Positions 54,535-64,000 of a stretch of DNA of 64,000 bases are shown here, piece after piece (position 1 is the stretch's first letter; each line of letters starts with the position of its first letter). The notes under the pieces are model-generated. The model saw only the letters and a list, made by a program, of their open reading frames with translations. It did not search any database and was not told where the DNA came from. The translations under genes were made by a program, and so were the position numbers. Origin of the DNA: Pandoraea vervacti (GTDB lineage Bacteria; Pseudomonadota; Gammaproteobacteria; Burkholderiales; Burkholderiaceae); the NCBI RefSeq assembly GCF_000934605.2, contig NZ_CP010897.2, positions 2,480,001-2,544,000 on the forward strand, read 5' to 3'.

Positions 54535-54557
54535 GGCCGCTCATCGAGCGGCCTTTT
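54535..54557 (+). terminator. Intrinsic terminator of fpr
   Basis: A 7-bp stem GGCCGCT / AGCGGCC with a CATCG loop is followed by T4. It is placed between the convergent fpr and TonB-receptor genes. Confidence 0.8.
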
Positions 54558-54585
54558 CGTCATTGCGCCAACGCTCATGCGGCCA

Positions 54586-56835
54586 TCAGAAGTCCATCGT
54601 GGCGCTCGCGAGGAAGGTGCGGGTCGAGCCCGGCAGCACGAACCCGTTGTAGGTCGTCGTCCAGTAGTGCTTGTCGGTGACGTTGTTGATCGCCGCACGG
54701 AACACGACCGATTTGCCCGCAATGCGCGTAGCGTACTTTGCCGACAGATCGATGGTCGTGAAGGCGGGAATCGACAGCGTATTGGCGGCATCGACCTCCT
54801 GCTGCCCGGTCACCTTGACGCCTGCCGCCACGGTCAGGCCGCGCACGAACGGCGTGTCGTACTCGACACGGCCGGTCACCACGTAGCGCGGCGTGGCAAA
54901 GATGCGCTTGCCTGCCACGCTCGGATCGTCGACGTTCACGGCCTTCGTATTGAGCAGAAGCACGCCGCCCATCAAGCGCCAGTCACGCGCGAGGCGCACC
55001 CAGCCGCTCGCGTCCAGTCCCTGAAAGCGCTGCGTGCCGTCCTGCACGTAGAAATTCGACTGGTTCGTATAGCCGTAGCCGCGCTCCACGCGAAATAGCG
55101 CCAGATTGGCACCCCACGACGTTTTGTCCGCCTTCCAGCCCACTTCGTACTGCTTGCTCTTCAGCGGGCCGTATGTCGTCGGAAAGTTGACGTTGGTGAT
55201 GCTGGCCGAGCCGCCCGGTTCCAGCGACTCTACGTAGCTCACGTAAGCCGTCGAGTCGGCGTCCGTCTTGTACATCAACGCCAGCGTCGGCGTGACCGGC
55301 TTGGCGTTGTACGAGGCGCCCATTTGCCCGGAGACGTCGTAAAGGTCGTCGTTGAACTGCGTGTAGCGCAGGCCGACCAGTGCGGAGATGCGCGACGTAA
55401 TGCCGACGGTGTCGCTCGCGAAGATGGCGCGCTGCGAGATCTTTTCGCTGCGATACGGCTGGTAATCCAGTCCGATATCCTGATTCGGCAGCAGCGACGG
55501 ATTGTAGATATTGCTCGTGCCGAGCGAGATGCCGTTGCCGCCCAGCCCGTTGTCATTGAGCTTCACCTGCGTCTGATACGCCACCCCGAACACCACGTCG
55601 TGCTTGAGCGGACCGGTATCGAATTTGCCCTGCACCATGGCATCCCACGCCTGATAGTAGTAGGCGGTCTTCCACTTGTACTGCGTGTCCGCATAGTCGC
55701 CGGCGGAATTGAGCACCGACAGGAAACTGTCGCCGTTCAGGCGATTCTGACGCGCAAAGCGGTACTTGAAGTTCGCCTTCCACTGATCGTTGATGCGGTA
55801 GTCGAGGGCGGTGCCGGCGCTCAGGGCATCGGTCTCGTAATAGGTGAACGGCTGCGCAAGGTTGCGGGAGACCTTGTTGGCATCGGCCACGGCGCCTGCC
55901 CCCGCGAAATTCATGCCGAACAACGTGCCCGTCGTCTGGCGTTTCCAGTACGCCACGTCGGCCGACCATGTGAGGTCGGGCGTAATGCGAAAGTCGGTGG
56001 CAAACGAAATGGTCTTGCGGCGCACGTGGTTGTTCGGCTCGGCAGTGTTGCCTTCCTCGTTCACGACGTTCAGGCGATAGCCGAAGCGGTTATCCGGGCC
56101 GAAGCGTCCGCCGAGGTCGAGCTTTTCGCTCCAGACGTTGCTCGCTTCATAGCCGACGGAGAACTGGCGAAGGGGTTCGTCCGTGGGGCGCTTGAGCACG
56201 TAGTTCACGATGCCGCCGGGCGCTCCGAAGCCATACATGAAACCGGACAAGCCCTTGAGCAGTTCGACTTGCTCGAACGGTTCGAGCGGGATGTCGGCCT
56301 GCCACGACACAAAGTTCTGTCCATCGATCTTCGTGCCGTCGAGCATGTCGACGCGCATGCCGCGAACCGCGAAATACGAATTTTCGTTGCGCTTGTTCTC
56401 GGAAAGCGTGGTGACGGCAGGATCCCACTTGAAGGCGTCGGTTGCCGTTTGCGCCATCTGGTTCTTGATTTGCTCGCTGTTCACGCCAACGACGGAGAAG
56501 GGCGTGTCCACCGCGCGTCGCGTGCCGAGTGCGCCGCTCGAGACGCGCTCGACCTTCACGTCGTCGTCTCGACTGCCCGACACCGTCGTCGCAGGCAGGG
56601 CGGCGGTGTCCTGCGTGGCCGACGCGTTCGATGCCGACGGTGCGTCCGACGTCCGTGATGTTTGCGCTGCCTGCGCTGTCTGCTGCGCGTGGACCGTGCC
56701 GGAGACGAGCGTGAGCGAAGCGGTGCAAATGGCGAAGACGCCGGCAACGGCGCGCGTGATGCAAGACGGCGTGAGGTTGCGCGCAGCGTAGGGGCGAGCG
56801 AATCCGCGCTCTCCGAGCGGGCGGTGTTGCAACAT
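54586..56835 (-). CDS. TonB-dependent ferric-siderophore receptor
   Basis: A 749-residue outer-membrane receptor. The signal peptide ends at VHA-QQ. The plug domain (about residues 75-215) contains RRAVDTPFSVVGV, YFAVRGMRV and LLKGLSGFMYGFGAPGGIVNYVLKRP split across the domain. The remainder is a 22-strand barrel ending in aromatic Phe (SATMDF). The plug features fit FhuA/FpvA-type hydroxamate or catecholate receptors; the ligand is unknown. It is the last gene of an iron operon with PepSY and two small membrane proteins, 110 bp from the PepSY gene. Confidence 0.92.
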   Translation of the reverse strand: MLQHRPLGERGFARPYAARNLTPSCITRAVAGVFAICTASLTLVSGTVHAQQTAQAAQTSRTSDAPSASNASATQDTAALPATTVSGSRDDDVKVERVSSGALGTRRAVDTPFSVVGVNSEQIKNQMAQTATDAFKWDPAVTTLSENKRNENSYFAVRGMRVDMLDGTKIDGQNFVSWQADIPLEPFEQVELLKGLSGFMYGFGAPGGIVNYVLKRPTDEPLRQFSVGYEASNVWSEKLDLGGRFGPDNRFGYRLNVVNEEGNTAEPNNHVRRKTISFATDFRITPDLTWSADVAYWKRQTTGTLFGMNFAGAGAVADANKVSRNLAQPFTYYETDALSAGTALDYRINDQWKANFKYRFARQNRLNGDSFLSVLNSAGDYADTQYKWKTAYYYQAWDAMVQGKFDTGPLKHDVVFGVAYQTQVKLNDNGLGGNGISLGTSNIYNPSLLPNQDIGLDYQPYRSEKISQRAIFASDTVGITSRISALVGLRYTQFNDDLYDVSGQMGASYNAKPVTPTLALMYKTDADSTAYVSYVESLEPGGSASITNVNFPTTYGPLKSKQYEVGWKADKTSWGANLALFRVERGYGYTNQSNFYVQDGTQRFQGLDASGWVRLARDWRLMGGVLLLNTKAVNVDDPSVAGKRIFATPRYVVTGRVEYDTPFVRGLTVAAGVKVTGQQEVDAANTLSIPAFTTIDLSAKYATRIAGKSVVFRAAINNVTDKHYWTTTYNGFVLPGSTRTFLASATMDF

Positions 56836-56945
56836 CGGTAAATCTCCCTGTTGTCGACGCGACGTGTGCCGGCGCGTCTGTCCTGAATGATCTTGTTGTG
56901 TGGGGACGCGCGACGGCGGTGCCTAGCCACCGTCGGCCTGCGTGA

Positions 56946-58625
56946 TCAGCGTCTCGCGGGATTCGGCGGCTCAGGCAGCGCTCGGGCGGCCTGCGCGGCT
57001 TCTGTGATCCCCGTGTCGACAGCAGCGTTGCCAATGCCCCGCTCGGACGTCTGCGCCGCGTCGTCGGCGCTCAGCGCACGAGGGCGGGCCACCGGATACG
57101 GAAACGCCCAGACGCTGTTCGGGTCACCGTGTCGGGCACGACGCCACGTGGCGCGGGCGAACAGCGCGAAGATCGCCGCGCTCGCGAATGCGATCAGATC
57201 GACGCCCGCGAGCACCCAGTCGCCATTGGCCAGCGTGCGCACGACGTTATCCGGCGTGAGCGTTGCGTCGACGATCGGAATGGCGAGGCAGGCGAGCGCC
57301 GTGGCGATCAGCAGGCCGGTCGCTGCGACGGCCGGTGCGGTAGCCGCCGCGAAAAGCACGGCGAGTCCGAGCGTGACGACGAAGATCGACAGCGCGGTGG
57401 TCGTGGGGGCAATGACCGCGCCGACGAATGCCGCCGCGATCCCGAGGCATGTGCCGAGGAAGATCCCGGCCGTCGCCTTCGCCATCCAGCGCAAGTTGGC
57501 CGGTTGGGGGGCCGCGTTGCGCTTGCGACGCGATTCCAGCCAAAGCAGGTTGCCGCTATAGACCAGCACCGCGCCCATCAGGCCGAGGATGAAATACACC
57601 CAGCGCATGGCGTCGCCCGCAAAGTTACCGAAGTGCGCGCCGTAGATCATGCTGAGCACGGCGTGGTTCGTGTCGCGTACCCCCGGGCTGTGCTGCCCGA
57701 CGATTTCGCCGTCGTTCAGGCGCATGGCCACCGCGCCGAACACGCCCAGTGAATCGCTCGCCTCGCCATAGACCTCGGCCACGGCGTCGGGCTTGCCGTA
57801 GCGCGACCATGCAACAGCCGTCGTTTCCAGGTCGGGTGCGGCACGTTCGGCCCGCGCGAGCACGGCATGCAGATCGAGCGGTTTGCCCTCGACCGGCGCG
57901 ATCTTCGCGGGGACAGCGCCCGTCATCTGCAAGAATTGCGGCGCCAGCTTGTTCTCGAACGTCAGGACATTGAACGCCATCATCAGCGGCAAGCTCAGGC
58001 AGAGCAGGGCGCCAGTGAGGGCGAAAACGATGTGGAACGGCAGACTCAGCACGCCGATGGCGTTATGCGCGTCCTGCCAGAATCGCTTCAGGTTCCGGCC
58101 CGGGCGCAAGGCGAAGATGTCGCGTGCAACGCGCGGCAAATGGACGATCACGCCGGAGATCAGCGCCATGCCGTAAAAGAGCGACACCACGCCCATCAGA
58201 TACAGCCCGTATGTCGGGATCGATAGCGAGTAGTGCAGCGCGTTGACCGTGTTCGACAGGCCGGGGCGAGCGTCGCCGGTCACCAGCGATGGCGCGCTGC
58301 CGTCCGGATGTAAACGTAACCGGGCTTGCATCCATTCGCCGTCGGGCTGCTGCCAGTAGGCAAACGGCACGGGCGAATGACTTGGCAGCACCACGCCCAT
58401 TTGCTCGCGCGCGGCCGGAAACTGCGCGCGGACCATGTCGGCGAGTTGTTCCGTCTGGGCAAGCGTGAGCGGCGCATGGCGTGTGGCCGGTTGCTCCCAG
58501 CGTTCGATCTCGTGATGGAAGACGGTCAACGCGCCGCCGAGCATGGCGACGAACAAGGCGAAGCCGGCCACGATGCCGGCCCACGTATGGACACTGAGGT
58601 ATTGACGCAGAGTTTGCGCGCGCAT
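56946..58625 (-). CDS. PepSY-domain membrane protein (probable ferric-siderophore reductase/iron uptake)
   Basis: A 559-residue inner-membrane protein of the PiuB/PepSY_TM group. It starts RQYLSVHTWAGIVAGFALFVAMLGGALTVFHHEIERW (split over the first helix), with further helices carrying conserved histidines (HNAIGVLSLPFHIVF). A PepSY-like soluble part lies around residues 70-130 and 270-330. Such proteins accompany siderophore receptors and are thought to reduce or process ferri-siderophores at the membrane. ATG 58625 follows AAGGATC; the frame upstream overlaps the next gene and is not conserved. Confidence 0.88.
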   Translation of the reverse strand: MRAQTLRQYLSVHTWAGIVAGFALFVAMLGGALTVFHHEIERWEQPATRHAPLTLAQTEQLADMVRAQFPAAREQMGVVLPSHSPVPFAYWQQPDGEWMQARLRLHPDGSAPSLVTGDARPGLSNTVNALHYSLSIPTYGLYLMGVVSLFYGMALISGVIVHLPRVARDIFALRPGRNLKRFWQDAHNAIGVLSLPFHIVFALTGALLCLSLPLMMAFNVLTFENKLAPQFLQMTGAVPAKIAPVEGKPLDLHAVLARAERAAPDLETTAVAWSRYGKPDAVAEVYGEASDSLGVFGAVAMRLNDGEIVGQHSPGVRDTNHAVLSMIYGAHFGNFAGDAMRWVYFILGLMGAVLVYSGNLLWLESRRKRNAAPQPANLRWMAKATAGIFLGTCLGIAAAFVGAVIAPTTTALSIFVVTLGLAVLFAAATAPAVAATGLLIATALACLAIPIVDATLTPDNVVRTLANGDWVLAGVDLIAFASAAIFALFARATWRRARHGDPNSVWAFPYPVARPRALSADDAAQTSERGIGNAAVDTGITEAAQAARALPEPPNPARR

Positions 58626-58635
58626 CGGGAGATCC

Positions 58636-58890
58636 TTACCAGACGGCGCGCGCCAGCAGCAGCGCGGCCCAGGCGACAACCGTGGTGGCGCCCATGCCGA
58701 TCCAGGCGCGCGCCGCGGTGCGGCTCGCGTAGACCACGGCAAACAGGGCGAGCCACACGAGCGGGAAGAGGGCAATGACGGGGATGGCGGCCGTATGCCA
58801 GCCGGACGGCGTCATGTAGGCGAACGCGCCGCACAGCGCCATGGCAGCGAAGAAGCCGAGCACCAGGCCCGCAAACGTTCTACTCCACAT
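58636..58890 (-). CDS. Small membrane protein, DUF3649-like
   Basis: An 84-residue protein with three hydrophobic helices and no soluble domain, starting MWSRTFAGLVLGFFAAMALCGAF. It lies 10 bp upstream of the PepSY gene and overlaps the DUF3325 gene by 11 bp. Its place in a siderophore operon matches the iron-uptake-associated DUF3649 family; the identification rests on size, topology and context. Confidence 0.72.
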   Translation of the reverse strand: MWSRTFAGLVLGFFAAMALCGAFAYMTPSGWHTAAIPVIALFPLVWLALFAVVYASRTAARAWIGMGATTVVAWAALLLARAVW

Positions 58891-59158
58891 GGGCGTCTCC
58901 GCGCAGCCAGTGCCAGCCGCCAGCGGCATACGGCCAGAACAGCAATCCGAAACACAGCGACATGAACGCCGATGCGATGCCGGCCGACGGACCAGCGGCG
59001 AGCCACCAGCATAGAACGCTGGCAATCGCGGCAACGAGCGCCAGCGCTCGCGCCGGTTGCGCGTTGAGGCGGCGCGCCCGCAAGCGCTGGTGTTCCGAAG
59101 TGAGGTAGCAGGCGCCGCCTGCAGCCCATGCCAAAGCAAGGGCCAATGTAATCAACAT
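58880..59158 (-). CDS. Small membrane protein, DUF3325 family
   Basis: A 92-residue protein with three hydrophobic helices, starting MLITLALALAWAAGGACYL and containing the SEHQR motif after the first helix, which is typical of DUF3325. It is the first gene of the minus-strand iron operon, about 215 bp downstream of a Fur-box-like site. The function is unknown beyond association with iron uptake. Confidence 0.77.
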   Translation of the reverse strand: MLITLALALAWAAGGACYLTSEHQRLRARRLNAQPARALALVAAIASVLCWWLAAGPSAGIASAFMSLCFGLLFWPYAAGGWHWLRGDAHVE

Positions 59159-59357
59159 GCTCGTGCGTCGTGGAATATGAGCGATGAAAAACGGAGCCCG
59201 CCAATGCAGACCACCGGCAGCCCGGACAAATTCGAACAAACGAAAACGCCGCCCTTGGGCGACGTAACTGGCGGCGTCCCGACGCAAACGGTGACGCTCG
59301 ACGCCAGGTCCGACATCACGCCCGCGCAGTGCGCGAACGTTCAGTGGTACTCATTGA

Positions 59358-59391
59358 ACGTAAACGTTAACGAAAACGATTCGCATTTATA
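59358..59391 (-). promoter_or_regulatory. Fur-box-like site with adjacent AACG hexamer repeat
   Basis: Read on the minus strand, 59391-59373 is ATAAATGCGAATCGTTTTC, matching 12 of 19 positions of the classic Fur consensus. It abuts four tandem NNAACG hexamers (TGAACG, TAAACG, TTAACG, AAAACG at 59356-59379). The position upstream of the siderophore operon supports Fur control. The 276 bp between the operon and the desaturase gene has no gene. Confidence 0.55.
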
Positions 59392-59434
59392 TCATGATTC
59401 TGGCGATTTCCGGAAGCTTCGACTGCTCAGCGCC

Positions 59435-60640
59435 TCAAGGGGCGGCTTGCGACACGGGCGACGCTTGCACGGTGTCGGCGCGCAAACTGCTCGGGGGCAA
59501 CGGCCCGGCGAACTGCCGAAGCACCGCGCGCCAGTAGGCAATCACCGGGCCCTGGGTCGGCTGTGCAGTGTCGATTTCCGGCAACAGATGCCATGGCGCG
59601 GTCGGGTACTGGTGATGCACTCGATGCAGATGGTGATTGAGCACCAGCAGTCGCCCAAGCGCGGTCGCATGAAAGTTACGTGCTCGCGCCGGCTCGTCCA
59701 ACGCCACGCCGAAGTGCGGCAAGTTATCGGCGATCGACAGCCAGACGCCGCGAGCCACAAACGTCGCCACGAACACCGGCCACCATGGGCCGTACGCCCA
59801 CAACGCCAGCCCTAACGCGACGAGCAGGACCACGAAGTCGCGCTGAATCCGCCGCCGCCGCACAGGGTCGGTGGCGAACATGACGGCCCGCCGACGAACG
59901 TCTTCGTCCTGAGGGTCGGCGCCCAGTGCGCGGTGGGCGAGGGCGGGCAGCCGTTTGGCGGGAACCCATGTGATGAGCGGTGCAAACAGTTCGGATAACC
60001 ACATGCCGCCGAGCAGACGCGACTGATAGCCGATCCAGCGCCCGGCGCGCGAGGCAAGCGGGGCGTCGGCGAGAAGGGGCGAAATGTCGGGTTGGTCGTA
60101 CGGCTGACGAGTGAATCGATGGTGCATCAGATGCCCGAACCGCATGATCTCGTACGGCAGGCCGAGCCATAACGACAGGGCGCGTCCGGTGCGCTCGTTG
60201 GCGCGTGGCTTCAGGCGCAACTGGCCGTGAATGGACTCGTGGATCAGGCCCCAGTGCATTGGTGTGAGCAGCAGCACGGGCAGCGCGCTCAGCGCGGCCA
60301 ACTCGCCCCATTGACGCAGCGCATACCCGAGCCCCAGCCATTGCCAGAGACCGGCGAGGCCCGTCAGGCCGATCAACCAGGGATTCCAGGGCGATGGCTT
60401 TGCGTGGCGCCACAAGGCGGGAGACGGCATGGCTTCGCTCGCCAGCGTGGCGCTGGCGCATGGCGTGACTGACGGCTGCGCAGTCGCGGTACCCGGGGGC
60501 GCAACGACGGGCGTTGCGCCCGACAGACGGGTCGGCGCGGCGCTTATCGTATCGACCGGTGCGGGGGCAAGGCAAGCGATGGGGGAAGCGACAGGCGAAG
60601 CGGCGTCGATCTCGTGCGGGCGCGCAACGACGTTCTCCAT
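59435..60640 (-). CDS. Membrane fatty acid desaturase
   Basis: A 401-residue integral-membrane di-iron enzyme. Three histidine boxes are present: HESIH in LIHESIHGQLR, HLMHH in RFGHLMHHRF, and HRVHH in LHRVHHQYP. The first about 70 residues are a low-complexity Ala/Pro-rich cytoplasmic tail not found in most desaturases. ATG 60640 follows GGAGACC. The substrate (acyl lipid, carotenoid or other) is not determinable. The 265 bp on its upstream side contain no supported gene. Confidence 0.87.
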   Translation of the reverse strand: MENVVARPHEIDAASPVASPIACLAPAPVDTISAAPTRLSGATPVVAPPGTATAQPSVTPCASATLASEAMPSPALWRHAKPSPWNPWLIGLTGLAGLWQWLGLGYALRQWGELAALSALPVLLLTPMHWGLIHESIHGQLRLKPRANERTGRALSLWLGLPYEIMRFGHLMHHRFTRQPYDQPDISPLLADAPLASRAGRWIGYQSRLLGGMWLSELFAPLITWVPAKRLPALAHRALGADPQDEDVRRRAVMFATDPVRRRRIQRDFVVLLVALGLALWAYGPWWPVFVATFVARGVWLSIADNLPHFGVALDEPARARNFHATALGRLLVLNHHLHRVHHQYPTAPWHLLPEIDTAQPTQGPVIAYWRAVLRQFAGPLPPSSLRADTVQASPVSQAAP

Positions 60641-60905
60641 GGGGTCTCCGGTCTCCGTGACACAACGTGAATGCGACGTACAACGTAACAACGCAAATGG
60701 GGCATGCCGGACGCCATCTTAAGCAACTTCGGCGCGTGCCCGGCACACGGCGTCGAGAGTGTATGCCGCGACCTGGGAAGAGAATATGTCAGTCGTGTTG
60801 CAGCACCTTACTTTCGTCGCATTTCCGTCATATCAAGGTCGCATCGGCCGCGCCCCCGGTCATCGTGCGACGTCGGTATCGTCAGTTCCGTCGGTGGCGC
60901 CGGTA

Positions 60906-61245
60906 TTAGCGGAGGCTATCCAGTTGAGCGGCGCCCGCAGGGGTTAGCCGCACCAGTGACAAACCGCGTTCGCTGTCGTCAAGGGCGACCCATCCGGCGT
61001 CTGTCAGCACGTTGAGGTAGCGCAGCAGCGTGCTCATCGGCAGTCCGCCGCGCTTGGCCAGGCGGGCGAGCGAGAGCGCCTCGCGGCCTTCGCGTCGCCC
61101 GTCGGCCAGTGTACTCAGCAGGCGAGCAAGATCCTGTGCTGCCTGTTCGAGATCGTCGCCGCCGCACGCGACGTTGGACCCGGCGCGGGACCCGGCGTTG
61201 TCCCCGGTATTGGACCCCAGGTCGGGCTCGACGCTTGCCGGAATG

Positions 61246-61253
<8 letters not shown>
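60906..61253 (-). CDS. Small winged-helix DNA-binding protein coupled to the oxidoreductase
   Basis: A 115-residue protein. The first about 35 residues are Asp/Gly/Ser-rich and poorly structured; the rest is a winged helix with SLARLAKRGGLPMSTLLRYLNVL as helix-turn-helix and GWVALDDSERGLSLVRLT as wing. It starts at TTG 61253, which overlaps the stop of the oxidoreductase gene, with GGAG seven bases before. It could regulate the oxidoreductase operon or be its small accessory; homologues beside FdhF/YdeP genes support a real gene. Confidence 0.75.
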
Positions 61254-63558
<2,305 letters not shown>

Positions 63559-63652
63559 GACGGGGTTCTGGCTAGTGTGGCTGACGCGCCGCGCAACGTT
63601 CAGGGGAAGGCGGGCGCCAGAAAGACGGTAACGAAAGCGGGAGCAGAAACGA

Positions 63653-63696
63653 TTGACGTCAAATAGGCAATCTGATGCATAATATGGCGCATATTA
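63653..63696. promoter_or_regulatory. Promoter and operator region between FdhF/YdeP and ModE-like genes
   Basis: TTGACG (63653-63658), inside the palindrome TTGACGTCAA, and CATAAT (63678-63683, preceded by TG) could be a -35/-10 pair with a 19-bp spacer on the plus strand. A dyad TAATATG / CATATTA with a GCG centre (63680-63696) overlaps the -10. Its AT-rich arms resemble ModE boxes. A second dyad, TTGCATA / TATGCAA (63770-63791), lies just before the ModE ribosome site. Confidence 0.5.
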
Positions 63697-63813
63697 CAGG
63701 TCGCGCCTGTTTAAAAAAGAATGCCAGGAATCCTGTTGATTCGACGTTTTCAGGCATCTTATCAGGAATTTGCATAGATTGATTTATGCAATGAATAGCA
63801 TATGAGGTGGGGC

Positions 63814-64000
63814 ATGAAGCGTATTTCCATCGCACCGCAGTTGCGCTTTCGCCGCGACGGCAACGAGCTTGCGCTCGACAAGGTGTTGTCGTTGCTCACC
63901 GAGGTACAGACACACGGCAATTTGCAGGCGGCCAGCCAGGCGCTGGGACAGTCGTACCGTGGCGCGTGGGGGCATATCAAGGAGGTGGAGTCGCTGATGG
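63814..64000 (+). CDS. modE: ModE-like LysR-type winged-helix regulator (partial)
   Basis: The first 62 codons of a gene cut by the right window edge. RISIAPQLRFRRDGNELALD and LLTEVQTHGNLQAASQALGQ, then SYRGAWGHIKEVESLM, match the N-terminal DNA-binding domain of ModE and its relatives. ATG 63814 follows GAGGTGGGG. Whether molybdate-binding MOP domains follow cannot be seen. Its divergence from a molybdopterin enzyme supports molybdate-linked control. Confidence 0.82.
   Translation, partial: MKRISIAPQLRFRRDGNELALDKVLSLLTEVQTHGNLQAASQALGQSYRGAWGHIKEVESLM

Overview
The window is a 64 kb stretch of high-GC chromosome. Gene content, ribosome-binding sites and protein sequences suggest a beta-proteobacterium of the Burkholderiaceae, probably close to Pandoraea or Burkholderia; the genus is an inference. 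I see no rRNA, tRNA, CRISPR array, insertion sequence or integrase. About 50 genes are supported, mostly in short operons with overlapping starts and stops.

Positions 1-8.6 kb: a branched-chain-amino-acid-type ABC transporter (livK-livH-livM-livG-livF, minus strand, livF cut by the window edge). It faces a GntR/FCD regulator across three evenly spaced copies of a VanR-like palindrome. An MHS-type permease, tadA and an LD-carboxypeptidase follow.

Positions 9-30 kb: a purine-catabolism region in several blocks. puuE, uraD, alc and allA take allantoin to glyoxylate and urea. hiuH and puuD take urate to OHCU. An NCS2 permease and an 8-oxoguanine deaminase form a pair, and a LysR regulator faces a BMP-type nucleoside/purine ABC transporter. 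Together they cover uptake, urate formation from 8-oxoguanine, and every step from urate to glyoxylate plus two urea; xanthine dehydrogenase and urease are not in the window. Inside this region sits an unrelated four-gene operon (12.8-17.0 kb): ATP-grasp protein, alpha-E protein, transglutaminase-like protease and the proteasome-like peptidase Anbu. It is a predicted peptide-ligation and proteolysis system whose substrate is unknown. A MATE pump follows.

Positions 30-47 kb: a YbiT-type ABC-F ATPase, an aldehyde dehydrogenase whose 3' end overlaps a convergent DUF1289 gene, a half-size EamA transporter, an EAL protein / diguanylate cyclase / phospholipase A run, a sulfide:quinone-reductase-like flavoprotein, a divergent CadR/PbrR regulator and Cd/Zn/Pb-type P-type ATPase with a classic MerR promoter, a CHAD protein, HU and a metallophosphoesterase.

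Positions 47-54 kb: pelD, pelE, pelF and pelG of the Pel exopolysaccharide system without pelA, pelB or pelC on either side, followed by an internally deleted remnant of a UDP-glucose/UDP-GlcNAc 4-epimerase gene. PelD keeps an RxxD motif that fits its c-di-GMP site, and the window also encodes a diguanylate cyclase and a phosphodiesterase. fpr follows.

Positions 54-64 kb: an iron-uptake operon (DUF3325, DUF3649-like, PepSY, TonB-dependent receptor) behind a Fur-box-like site, a fatty-acid desaturase, and a YdeP/FdhF-type molybdopterin oxidoreductase with a coupled small winged-helix gene, divergent from a ModE-like regulator cut by the right edge.
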